The notes under the pieces were generated by a model. It did not search any database. It worked only from the letters and a program-made list of their open reading frames with translations, and was not told the DNA's origin. Both the position numbers and the translations under genes were made by a program. Below are positions 1-6,836 of a stretch of DNA of 14,645 bases, one piece after another. Within the stretch, counting starts at the first letter, position 1. Each line of letters starts with the position of its first letter. Origin of the DNA: an uncultured bacterium (lineage in GTDB: Bacteria; Bacteroidota; Bacteroidia; Bacteroidales; CAIWKO01); assembly GCA_903916135.1 (NCBI GenBank), contig CAIWVT010000205.1, positions 1 to 14,645 of the forward strand, given 5' to 3'.

Positions 1-36
1 CCTAAAACATTTTATTTAACCTTTAAAAAATTAACG

Positions 37-76
37 AAACTTCCAAAGATATTTATTTCTTTGGAAGTTTTTTTTT
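37..76 (+). terminator. Rho-independent terminator of an upstream, off-window gene
   Basis: A perfect 12-bp stem (AAACTTCCAAAG at 37-48 pairing with CTTTGGAAGTTT at 59-70) encloses a 10-nt loop and runs into an uninterrupted T tract (68-76). The T tract on the + strand shows it ends a rightward transcript whose gene lies left of the window. It separates that gene from the secreted-protein pair. Confidence 0.85.
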
Positions 77-220
77 GTATGTATGTGCCGTTATTATTAG
101 GGTTAATATAATATGGGAATAGAATGCATGGCAATATTTTCAAATTTCAAAAAATATGTCATATATCTTCAAATAAACAGTTAGTTATTTCGTTTTGTTC
201 ATAACGTATAAATAAAAAAA

Positions 221-1186
221 ATGAAAACAAATCTGTTTATCCTATTTATGACGCTTGCATTATTTGCAAACGCTCAATGTTATTCTGTTTCTACCATCCC
301 TTACAATCCTGCACCCTATAGTGGCACTAGCGTTTCAATTGGTGCAGATGCATTTTCTCCAAGGATTGCAATAGGGTTTAATTTCTGCTTCTATGGTCAT
401 ATTTTAGATTCTTTAGTAATTGGTTCTAATGGAATTGTTACATTTGATGCGACCTATCCTTATTGGATTGATTATTGCAACCCTGTTATTCATGACATTC
501 CTCTTCCAAGTAGTTACGCTTCAGTTGCTCCTGGATGTTGTGTTATGATGCCTTGGCAAGATTTAAATCCTTCATTAGGCGGAAATATTTCTTATGCTTC
601 TATTGGAGTTGCTCCTAATCGTGTATTTATTGTATCCTTCGATAATGTCCCTATGGATTCATGTTCTAAAGTTTTTAAAGGACAAGTTAAGCTCTTTGAA
701 ACAACAAATATTATTGAAACCCATATAGGAATCAAGGATACATGTACAAATTGGAATCATGGCAGAGCAGCTCATGGACTGAATGGATTTCCAATAAATA
801 CTGATCAGCCTATGGGAGTATTTGTTGATGGAAGAAATTACCCAAACTGTGTGTGGACAGCAACAAATGAAGGAACGCAATTTACTCCTACATGCAATGT
901 TTGTTTACCTTTATCTATAAATGAAAACAATTCTTCATCAGATAACTTTAGTATCTTTCCCAATCCCTTTTCCATCTCCGCCCAAATCTCCTTCGACAAA
1001 ACCTACCCCACCATTGCCCTTTCCCTTTACGATCTCCAAGGTAAACTCCTCCTGCAAAACCATTACGCCGATTGCAATCAAATCACCCTGCACCGCAATC
1101 AACTTAGCAATGGGCTGTATTTTCTAAAACTAATCATAGATGATAAGCAAATTGAAACGAGGAAGATAGTTGTTGGGGGAGAATGA
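221..1186 (+). CDS. Secreted T9SS cargo protein, NIDO-like body with type A C-terminal sorting domain
   Basis: 321 residues. Residues 1-19 are a typical signal peptide (Lys, hydrophobic core, small residues before AQ), so the protein enters the periplasm by Sec. Residues about 20-228 form a Cys-containing, beta-rich body. The segments FCFYG...SNGIVTF and NRVFIVSFDNVP, followed by a VKLFETTNIIETHI strand, resemble the nidogen-like (NIDO) extracellular domain frequent in Bacteroidota surface proteins; this match is from memory and moderate. Residues about 243-321 are a T9SS type A sorting domain (IFPNPF, LYDLQGKLL, LSNGLYFLKL, KIVV), which directs export through the outer membrane and attachment to the surface. 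The ATG at 221 is chosen because it immediately precedes the signal peptide; no Shine-Dalgarno is visible. The sorting-domain DNA is richer in C than the body and nearly duplicates that of the next gene, as if added as a module. The ligand or role is unknown. Confidence 0.85.
   Translation: MKTNLFILFMTLALFANAQCYSVSTIPYNPAPYSGTSVSIGADAFSPRIAIGFNFCFYGHILDSLVIGSNGIVTFDATYPYWIDYCNPVIHDIPLPSSYASVAPGCCVMMPWQDLNPSLGGNISYASIGVAPNRVFIVSFDNVPMDSCSKVFKGQVKLFETTNIIETHIGIKDTCTNWNHGRAAHGLNGFPINTDQPMGVFVDGRNYPNCVWTATNEGTQFTPTCNVCLPLSINENNSSSDNFSIFPNPFSISAQISFDKTYPTIALSLYDLQGKLLLQNHYADCNQITLHRNQLSNGLYFLKLIIDDKQIETRKIVVGGE
983..1171 (+). repeat. Sorting-domain direct repeat, copy 1
   Basis: This 189-nt stretch encodes 63 residues of the T9SS sorting domain and matches 1883-2071 at exactly 900 bp distance. 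By hand comparison the copies differ at 6 positions, all synonymous. Similarity extends upstream to about 959 with more differences (5 within 961-982) and stops at the end of the genes, so only the sorting-domain module is shared. Confidence 0.93.
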
Positions 1187-1219
1187 AAAACTAAAAATGA
1201 AAAATGAAAAATTGATGGT

Positions 1220-2083
1220 ATGAAAAAGCTTTTATTTGTACTTTTACTATGTTTGATAACAAGTAAGATTAATGCCCAGTTTCACAAATTAATTGATACG
1301 AACAAATTGTGGAACTATTATGATGTATATGCTGGACCTCCTCCACATTATACGCAATTGTATCGTTTTACAAAAGACACAATAATTCTGGAGAAGAAAT
1401 ATTATATTTCTGAAATAACACAGGATTCTATTAATTGGATAAAAATGAATTATTATCTCAGAGAAGATAGTGCAAAAAGAGTTTATGTTTTATACAATAA
1501 TATAGAGGGGCTGCTATATGATTTTGGAATTGCTGATGAAGATTCAGTAACAATTACAAATACACCATTTAGTCTGACACCTCATACATGGAAGGTTAGT
1601 TTAATTGATTCCGTTCAGATTGATAATCATTATCGAAAGGTCATTCATTTTGTAAATCAAGAATGGCACGCATGGATTGAAGGAATTGGAGATACTTATG
1701 GTATGTTGTATTTTGGACCACCATTGACAGGAAATGCATTAAATATTGTCTGTTATTACGAAAATGATTCTTTAAAATATGCAAATCCAATATACAACAG
1801 TTGTTTCCATGCATTTTTAGGTATTGAAGAAGAACGAAACAAATCTTTTACAATCTCACCCAATCCCTTCTCCACTTCCACTCAAATCTCCTTCGACAAA
1901 ACCTACCCCACCATTGCCCTTTCCCTTTACGACCTCCAAGGCAAACTCCTCCTGCAAAACCATTACGCCGATTGCAATCAAATCACCCTGCACCGCAATC
2001 AACTCAGCAATGGGCTATATTTTCTAAAACTAATCATAGATGATAAGCAAATTGAAACGAGGAAGATTGTGATAAGCGATTAA
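1220..2083 (+). CDS. Secreted protein of unknown function with T9SS type A C-terminal sorting domain
   Basis: 287 residues. Residues 1-19 are a signal peptide (MKK, leucine-rich core, INA|Q-like cleavage site). Residues about 20-200 are a Tyr- and Asp-rich body with motifs such as LWNYYDVY and HAWIEGIGDTYG. The HAWIEGIG..YG segment is reminiscent of small Bacteroidota secreted proteins, often annotated only as T9SS sorting domain-containing, but I do not recognise a catalytic family. Residues about 210-287 are a T9SS type A sorting domain (ISPNPF, LYDLQGKLL, LSNGLYFLKL, KIV). It starts 33 bp after the previous gene, across an A-rich stretch of repeated AAAATG, and may be co-transcribed with it. 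The sorting domain is identical in protein over 63 residues to that of the upstream gene although the bodies are unrelated, which suggests domain capture or gene conversion. Confidence 0.83.
   Translation: MKKLLFVLLLCLITSKINAQFHKLIDTNKLWNYYDVYAGPPPHYTQLYRFTKDTIILEKKYYISEITQDSINWIKMNYYLREDSAKRVYVLYNNIEGLLYDFGIADEDSVTITNTPFSLTPHTWKVSLIDSVQIDNHYRKVIHFVNQEWHAWIEGIGDTYGMLYFGPPLTGNALNIVCYYENDSLKYANPIYNSCFHAFLGIEEERNKSFTISPNPFSTSTQISFDKTYPTIALSLYDLQGKLLLQNHYADCNQITLHRNQLSNGLYFLKLIIDDKQIETRKIVISD
1883..2071 (+). repeat. Sorting-domain direct repeat, copy 2
   Basis: Second copy of the 189-nt sorting-domain module, 900 bp downstream of copy 1, with six synonymous differences by hand comparison. Recombination between the copies would fuse the two genes and delete 900 bp, which would swap one secreted body for the other behind a shared anchor. 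Confidence 0.93.
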
Positions 2084-2114
2084 TTTCTTCTTAGTGTCTC
2101 TTAGTGTTCTTAGT

Positions 2115-2173
2115 CCTGTCCCGTACCATACCTGTCCCGTACTGAAAGTCGGGAGGTCGGGAGCCTCCGTGGT
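2115..2173. repeat. CCTGTCCCG / GTCGGGAG intergenic module, copy 1
   Basis: CCTGTCCCGTAC occurs twice in tandem (2115-2126 and 2131-2142), followed by GTCGGGAGGTCGGGAGCC and GTGGT. TCCCG and CGGGA can pair across the TACTGAAAGT spacer to form a short hairpin. The same order of words recurs at 2307-2355, so this is a repeated unit and not chance sequence. Confidence 0.65.
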
Positions 2174-2229
2174 TTTTTTGTTGTTACACAGAGATACACA
2201 GTGAAAAAGGAGCTACACAGAGGCTTTGA

Positions 2230-2283
2230 AATACCAAGAATCAAATACCAAATACCAAGCTCCAAATACCAAATACAAAGATC
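2230..2283. repeat. Imperfect AAATACC-type short tandem repeat
   Basis: An imperfect repeat of the word CAAATACCAA with variants (CAAGAATC, CAAGCTC). On the minus strand it reads as Leu-Gly-Ile-Trp-Tyr-Leu, a common source of false ORFs. No function is evident. Confidence 0.65.
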
Positions 2284-2306
2284 AAAATTTCTATTGTCGT
2301 CTATGT

Positions 2307-2355
2307 CCTGTCCCGCACACAACCTCATAAAGGGAGTGTCGGGAGCCTATGTGGT
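2307..2355. repeat. CCTGTCCCG / GTCGGGAG intergenic module, copy 2
   Basis: CCTGTCCCGCAC at 2307-2318 and GTCGGGAGCC...GTGGT at 2338-2355 repeat the word order of the module at 2115-2173, with a different spacer. TGTCCCG and the later CGGGA are complementary and may form a stem. Confidence 0.6.
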
Positions 2356-2459
2356 AATATTGTCCTCATCCCGAACTCCGAACTAAGAAATTAGTTGAAT
2401 AGTTTAATGCCTCCAACATTTCTGCGAATTATAAATATCACTACATTTAATAATTTTCG

Positions 2460-2467
2460 TATTTTTG
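2460..2467 (+). promoter_or_regulatory. Bacteroidota -7 element before the glycan cluster
   Basis: TATTTTTG matches the Bacteroidota -7 consensus TAnnTTTG exactly and is followed by CAGCC, a context often seen in this phylum. The start codon lies only 8 nt downstream, so the transcript would have a very short leader or none. No clear -33 TTG is present at the expected spacing, so the call rests on the -7 element and position. Confidence 0.55.
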
Positions 2468-2474
2468 CAGCCAA

Positions 2475-4625
2475 ATGATGAATAGCGAAAATAATATGCA
2501 GGATAAAAAAGACCAAGACGAGGAAAAGCCTAAAATGGATGAACCGTCTAATACTTCTGATTTGGGAGAGGAAGGCGATCCGCATTATTGGAAAAAACAG
2601 TTTAAGCGGGCATCGAGAGAGATAGAGGAATTGAATAAGCAACTTGACACGGCACTGCGAAGCATGGACAAGTTGATTCAACAATTGGCAATACTTGAAA
2701 ACAGCACATTAGTAAAACTCCGAAAGTTTTTTTATTTATACCTCAGCCGACTCCGGTCGAATGTAAGTAAAGGAAAGAAGCGAAACTTTTGGACGATCTT
2801 ATATAAATATATATTCAAACGCGGAGGGCGGATTTTTCGTTTGTTTTTGACTAAAGTGTTCCGCACCTTATATCTTATTTTTGAAATACGCAAGGTGGTG
2901 ATTATTGAAGTGGTTGGAAATTATCTTGCCACAACAGCTCACTATTCGCAATATTTGATGCGCAAGAAACTGAACAAAGAAATCATCAAACAACACAAAA
3001 GAAGTATCAACAGTTTTGCGCAACGTCCGTTGTTTAGCATTGTGATACCTGTGTATAATCCCCGAATTGATTTGCTTACGAAAGCATTGGATTCAATTAT
3101 CGGACAGATTTATGAGTATTGGGAGATATGTATCGCTGATGATAATTCTACGGACATTGAAATTAGAGAAACTTTAGAGAGATATTGCAAGGCAGATGAA
3201 CGCATCAAGGTGGTGTATCGTGAAAAAAACGGACATATTTCACGTGCCTCGAACTCTGCCCTCGAATTGGCAACCGGCGAGTATGCTGTTTTGATGGACC
3301 ATGATGATATTCTGCGCGAAGATGCGCTTTATGAAATAGCCAAAGCTATCAACAGGCAAGGCGGTGCGGATTTGATTTATTCCGATGAAGACAAAATTGA
3401 TGAATGGGGCTTACATTCCGATCCGCATTTCAAGCCTGATTGGTGTCCCGACAATTTGCTTTCGCGAAACTATCTTGGTCATGTGTGCATTTTCAAGACC
3501 GCGCAGCTTCGCGATGTTGGAGGATGGCGCGTGGGCTATGAAGGCAGTCAGGATTACGATTTGATTTTGCGTTACACCGAAATCTACAATAAAGTGATTC
3601 ATATTCCCGAAGTGCTGTATCATTGGCGCATCCACAGCGAAAGTGCCGCCATGAGCGAAGCCGTGAAACCTTACGCATATCGTGCAGCTCAGATGGCGCT
3701 CACCGAAGCCATGACACGACGCGGCATGGAAGCCACGGTTGATTTCTTAGATAGTTTTAGAGGCTACAGTATTCGTTTTGGATTGGTGAATAAAAACGCT
3801 AAGGTGAGCATCATTATTCCTTCTAAAAATCAAGCGGAGTTATTAAAGAAATGTTTAAGGTCTATAGAAAAGAAATCAACGTATCGGAATTTTGAAATCA
3901 TTTTGATTGATAACAATAGCGACCAAAAGGAATTCTTTAGTTTGGTGAAACATTACTCGAAACAGAGTGCAATTTCTTTCAAATGTGTTCAAGACAAACA
4001 CCCCTTCAATTTCTCTCGATTGATTAATCTTGGAAGAAAACATGCAACGGGCGAATTCTTGCTTTTGCTCAATAATGACACTGAAGTGATTACGCCCGAT
4101 TGGCTCGAAGCGATGATGGAACATGCGCAGCGGAAAGAAGTGGGTGTGGTTGGTGTCAAGCTGTTGTATGATAACGACACGATTCAACATGCAGGAGTGA
4201 TTGTTGGCTTAGGAGGCGCAGCAGGGCATGTGCTTGTTGGAGATTATCGCGAAGGACCCGGTTATTTCAACTATATAAACATGTTGAATACCTATTCTGC
4301 CGTTACAGGGGCTTGCTGCATGGTACGCACGGCTCTTTTTGATGAAGTGGGTGGCTTTGATGAAGAATTTGGCACAGAATATAACGATGTTGATTTTTGT
4401 TTGAAGTTGGTGGAAGCGGGCTATCGCAACTTATATGTGCCGCATTGCGAATTGTATCACTACGAATCTATGTCGCGTGGACATCCACACAGCACGAGCG
4501 AATCCTATAAAAAGCATGTGAAAGAAGTTAACCTATTTAGAAAGAAATGGAAAAAATATGTGGAGAACGATCCATGTTATAATCCAAATCTTTCGTTGGG
4601 CGTTCATAACTTTGGCATAAAATAA
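2475..4625 (+). CDS. Double-domain GT2 family glycosyltransferase
   Basis: 716 residues. Residues 1-35 are acidic and likely disordered; about 45-80 are a heptad-rich coiled coil; about 85-180 are basic and hydrophobic and could lie on the inner membrane. Two GT-A fold GT2 domains follow. Domain one begins at PLFSIVIPVYN (185-195), with ADDNSTD near 221-227 and the metal-binding acidic motif DHDD at 275-278, ending in the GSQDYDLILRY region (357-367). Domain two begins at KVSIIIPSKN (443-452), with IDNNSD (478-483), LLNNDTE (531-537) and the acceptor-side NDVDFCLKL (637-645). This layout matches O-antigen/RfbC-like bifunctional glycosyltransferases that add successive sugars to a surface polysaccharide on the cytoplasmic face. 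ATG at 2475 and 2478 are adjacent; either may be used. It is the first gene of the cluster, directly behind a -7 element. The sugars transferred cannot be told. Confidence 0.9.
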   Translation: MMNSENNMQDKKDQDEEKPKMDEPSNTSDLGEEGDPHYWKKQFKRASREIEELNKQLDTALRSMDKLIQQLAILENSTLVKLRKFFYLYLSRLRSNVSKGKKRNFWTILYKYIFKRGGRIFRLFLTKVFRTLYLIFEIRKVVIIEVVGNYLATTAHYSQYLMRKKLNKEIIKQHKRSINSFAQRPLFSIVIPVYNPRIDLLTKALDSIIGQIYEYWEICIADDNSTDIEIRETLERYCKADERIKVVYREKNGHISRASNSALELATGEYAVLMDHDDILREDALYEIAKAINRQGGADLIYSDEDKIDEWGLHSDPHFKPDWCPDNLLSRNYLGHVCIFKTAQLRDVGGWRVGYEGSQDYDLILRYTEIYNKVIHIPEVLYHWRIHSESAAMSEAVKPYAYRAAQMALTEAMTRRGMEATVDFLDSFRGYSIRFGLVNKNAKVSIIIPSKNQAELLKKCLRSIEKKSTYRNFEIILIDNNSDQKEFFSLVKHYSKQSAISFKCVQDKHPFNFSRLINLGRKHATGEFLLLLNNDTEVITPDWLEAMMEHAQRKEVGVVGVKLLYDNDTIQHAGVIVGLGGAAGHVLVGDYREGPGYFNYINMLNTYSAVTGACCMVRTALFDEVGGFDEEFGTEYNDVDFCLKLVEAGYRNLYVPHCELYHYESMSRGHPHSTSESYKKHVKEVNLFRKKWKKYVENDPCYNPNLSLGVHNFGIK

Positions 4626-4697
4626 TATATCCATTCTACTACTGAAATCAAACATTTCTATTCGTTGGAAACAAAAGGCAAAACATATTTAAGCATA

Positions 4698-5759
4698 ATG
4701 AAAATACTTATAACCGGAGGCGCAGGATTCATTGGTTCCTCACTTTGTTTGAAACTTAAAGAGAAATATCCAAGCTATTCCATCCTTGCCTTCGATAATT
4801 TGAAGAGGCGCGGGTCTGAATTAAATTTGGTTGACTTCAGGGAACACGGTATTGAATTTATTCATGGAGACATTCGCAACGATGAGGATTTGACTTCTGT
4901 TGGTGCTTTTGACGTTCTCATTGAAGCGTCGGCAGAGCCTTCTGTGTTGACAGGCTTAGACACCGACCCGACGTATATCATCAATAATAATCTTTTTGGT
5001 TCGATAAATTGTTTCAATGCTTGTTTGAAATACAAAGCAAAGCTTATTTTTCTTTCCACAAGTAGAGTTTATCCCATAGATAAAATTGAACATGCAAATT
5101 TCATAGAAGAAGAAACCCGTTTTGCTTTCGCCAATCAGCAAAAGGAAGTGGGGATATCACAATTAGGTATTTCTGAATCATTAAATCTTTTCGGTGCACG
5201 TTCTTTTTATGGTGCCACCAAACTTGCTTCTGAACTTTTCATACAAGAATATAGTGCATTCTACAATCTGGAATCGGCTATCACCCGCTTTGGAGTTATT
5301 GCCGGACCACGGCAAATGGGGAAAACGGATCAAGGTGTAGCTACATTTTGGATGGCAAAACATTATTGGAAGCAACCCCTAAAATATATTGGTTACGGTG
5401 GCATGGGCAAACAAGTGAGAGACATGCTTCATATTGACGATTTAATTGAGCTTGTGGATATGCAGATACACCACATAGAAAAGTTTAACGGAAAAATATT
5501 CAATGCTGGTGGAGGTTTGCAATCAAGTGTTTCCTTATTGGAGATGACACGTATTTGCAGCAGAATTACCGGAAACAACTTAATCATAGATTCTGAAATG
5601 CAAAACAGAGCTGCTGATTTAAGAGTATATATTACGGATAATACGAAAATAGCAAATGAAATAGGGTGGAAGCCTACGAAAAGTTTAGAGAGTATCTTCA
5701 CGGATATTTTCAAATGGATTGAAACGAATGAAGCAAAATTGAAACCACTATTAAAATAA
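4698..5759 (+). CDS. NAD-dependent SDR epimerase, CDP-paratose 2-epimerase-like (first of a pair)
   Basis: 353 residues from ATG 4698. The frame is open back to a TTG at 4665, but 4698 places the Rossmann motif GGAGFIG at residues 7-13, as usual for extended SDRs. Catalytic features are intact: LSTSRVY (119-125) supplies the Ser/Thr, and FYGATK (170-175) gives Tyr171-xxx-Lys175. The segments GKQVRDMLHIDDL (237-249) and FNAGGG (268-273) closely recall tyvelose epimerase RfbE (CDP-paratose 2-epimerase), as does the overall length. The enzyme would invert or modify a nucleotide sugar in the cytoplasm. It lies 72 bp after the glycosyltransferase and 6 bp before a paralogous SDR gene, so the two are probably co-expressed. 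GDP- or UDP-sugar 4-epimerases are alternatives; the substrate is inferred only from family resemblance. Confidence 0.86.
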   Translation: MKILITGGAGFIGSSLCLKLKEKYPSYSILAFDNLKRRGSELNLVDFREHGIEFIHGDIRNDEDLTSVGAFDVLIEASAEPSVLTGLDTDPTYIINNNLFGSINCFNACLKYKAKLIFLSTSRVYPIDKIEHANFIEEETRFAFANQQKEVGISQLGISESLNLFGARSFYGATKLASELFIQEYSAFYNLESAITRFGVIAGPRQMGKTDQGVATFWMAKHYWKQPLKYIGYGGMGKQVRDMLHIDDLIELVDMQIHHIEKFNGKIFNAGGGLQSSVSLLEMTRICSRITGNNLIIDSEMQNRAADLRVYITDNTKIANEIGWKPTKSLESIFTDIFKWIETNEAKLKPLLK

Positions 5760-5765
5760 CATAGA

Positions 5766-6827
5766 ATGAAAGTAGCCATCATCACAGGCTCTGCCGGACT
5801 TATAGGCAGTGAATCTGTTCGTTTTTTTTCACAAAAGATGGATTTGATTATCGGTATTGATAACAACCAAAGAGCATACTTTTTCGGAGAAGACTCTTCA
5901 ACAGATTGGTGTAAGAAAGAATTGCAAAAAACCATTGGAAACTATCACCATAACTCTATTGACATCAGAAATTACACTATCTTGCAAAAAGTCTTTTCGG
6001 AATATAACACCGATATCAAGTTGGTTATTCATGCCGCAGCCCAACCAAGCCACGATTGGGCTGCCAAAGAACCCATCACTGATTTCACCATTAATGCTAA
6101 TGGAACGCTGAATTTATTAGAGTTGACGCGATTATATGCAAAGCAATCCGTGTTCATTTATACCTCAACCAATAAAGTCTATGGCGACACTCCAAACCGT
6201 CTTCCTTTGGTGGAACAGGAACGCAGGTGGGAAATTGCCGAAACCCATCCGTATTATAGTGCCGGTATTGATGAAAGCATGACTGTTGACAACTCAAAAC
6301 ATTCTCTGTTTGGTGCATCCAAGTTGGCAGCCGATGTGTTGTCGCAGGAATATGGGAAATATTTTGGCATGAATGTAGGGATTTTTAGAGGAGGTTGTTT
6401 GACGGGTCCGAATCATGCAGGCACGCAATTGCATGGCTTTTTATCCTATTTAATGAAATGTGCAATCACCAAAGAACCCTACAAGGTGTTTGGTTATAAA
6501 GGCAAACAAGTCCGCGATAACATCCATGCTTTTGACCTTGTGAATATGTTTTATCATTTTTATAATGCCCCCAAACAAGGAGAGGTTTATAATGCAGGAG
6601 GCAGCCGTCATTCCAATTGCTCCATGCTTGAAGCTATTGCCCTATGCGAAAGCATCACCGGAAATAAAATGAAGACCATTTATAGTAATGATAATAGAAT
6701 TGGCGACCACATTTGGTGGATTAGCGATGTGAGGAAATTTGAATCGCACTATCCGCAATGGAAATATGAGTTCACTTTGGAAGATATATTGAGTCAAATT
6801 TATGTTGCCTTAAAAAAGAGGGTATAA
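5766..6827 (+). CDS. NAD-dependent SDR epimerase, CDP-paratose 2-epimerase-like, with Phe in place of catalytic Tyr
   Basis: 353 residues. The Rossmann motif GSAGLIG is at residues 8-14. IYTSTNKVYGD (131-141) and GIDES (167-171) match RfbE-type epimerases, as do GKQVRDNIHAFDL (246-258) and YNAGGS (275-280). At the position of YxxxK the protein reads LFGASK (181-186): Lys186 is present but the catalytic Tyr is Phe182 (codon TTT at 6309-6311). The reaction may therefore differ from standard SDR chemistry, use another base (Tyr163/Tyr164 are nearby in sequence), or be structural within a heterodimer with the upstream SDR. My recollection is that a subfamily of such proteins in glycan clusters shares the SLFGASK motif, which would argue against a recent mutation. 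It starts 6 bp after the upstream gene and ends 9 bp before the membrane protein gene, so it sits inside one operon. Confidence 0.85.
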   Translation: MKVAIITGSAGLIGSESVRFFSQKMDLIIGIDNNQRAYFFGEDSSTDWCKKELQKTIGNYHHNSIDIRNYTILQKVFSEYNTDIKLVIHAAAQPSHDWAAKEPITDFTINANGTLNLLELTRLYAKQSVFIYTSTNKVYGDTPNRLPLVEQERRWEIAETHPYYSAGIDESMTVDNSKHSLFGASKLAADVLSQEYGKYFGMNVGIFRGGCLTGPNHAGTQLHGFLSYLMKCAITKEPYKVFGYKGKQVRDNIHAFDLVNMFYHFYNAPKQGEVYNAGGSRHSNCSMLEAIALCESITGNKMKTIYSNDNRIGDHIWWISDVRKFESHYPQWKYEFTLEDILSQIYVALKKRV

Positions 6828-6836
6828 GGTAACTAT

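Larger units (their letters stand above)
2084..2474. other. Gene-free intergenic region filled with dispersed-repeat-like sequence
   Basis: No convincing gene is present; the short open frames on both strands arise from low-complexity repeats. From left to right there are CTTAGTGTCTCTTAGTG-like words (about 2090-2113), a CCTGTCCCG...GTCGGGAG module (2115-2173), CACAGAGATACACAG / CTACACAGAGG words (about 2188-2222), an AAATACCAAATACC tract (about 2230-2280) and a second TGTCCCG...GTCGGGAG module (2307-2355). Such words are familiar from intergenic DNA of many Bacteroidota genomes. The last 15 bases contain the promoter of the next cluster. Confidence 0.75.

Noticed and set aside
2110..2386. 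Short ORFs on both strands in the 2.1-2.4 kb spacer
   Set aside because: They translate low-complexity intergenic repeats (Leu-Gly-Ile-Trp-Tyr-Leu patterns) and have no coding character.
4665..4697. Upstream TTG start for the first SDR gene
   Set aside because: It would add 11 residues ahead of the Rossmann motif; ATG 4698 puts the glycine motif at residue 7 as normal for the family.
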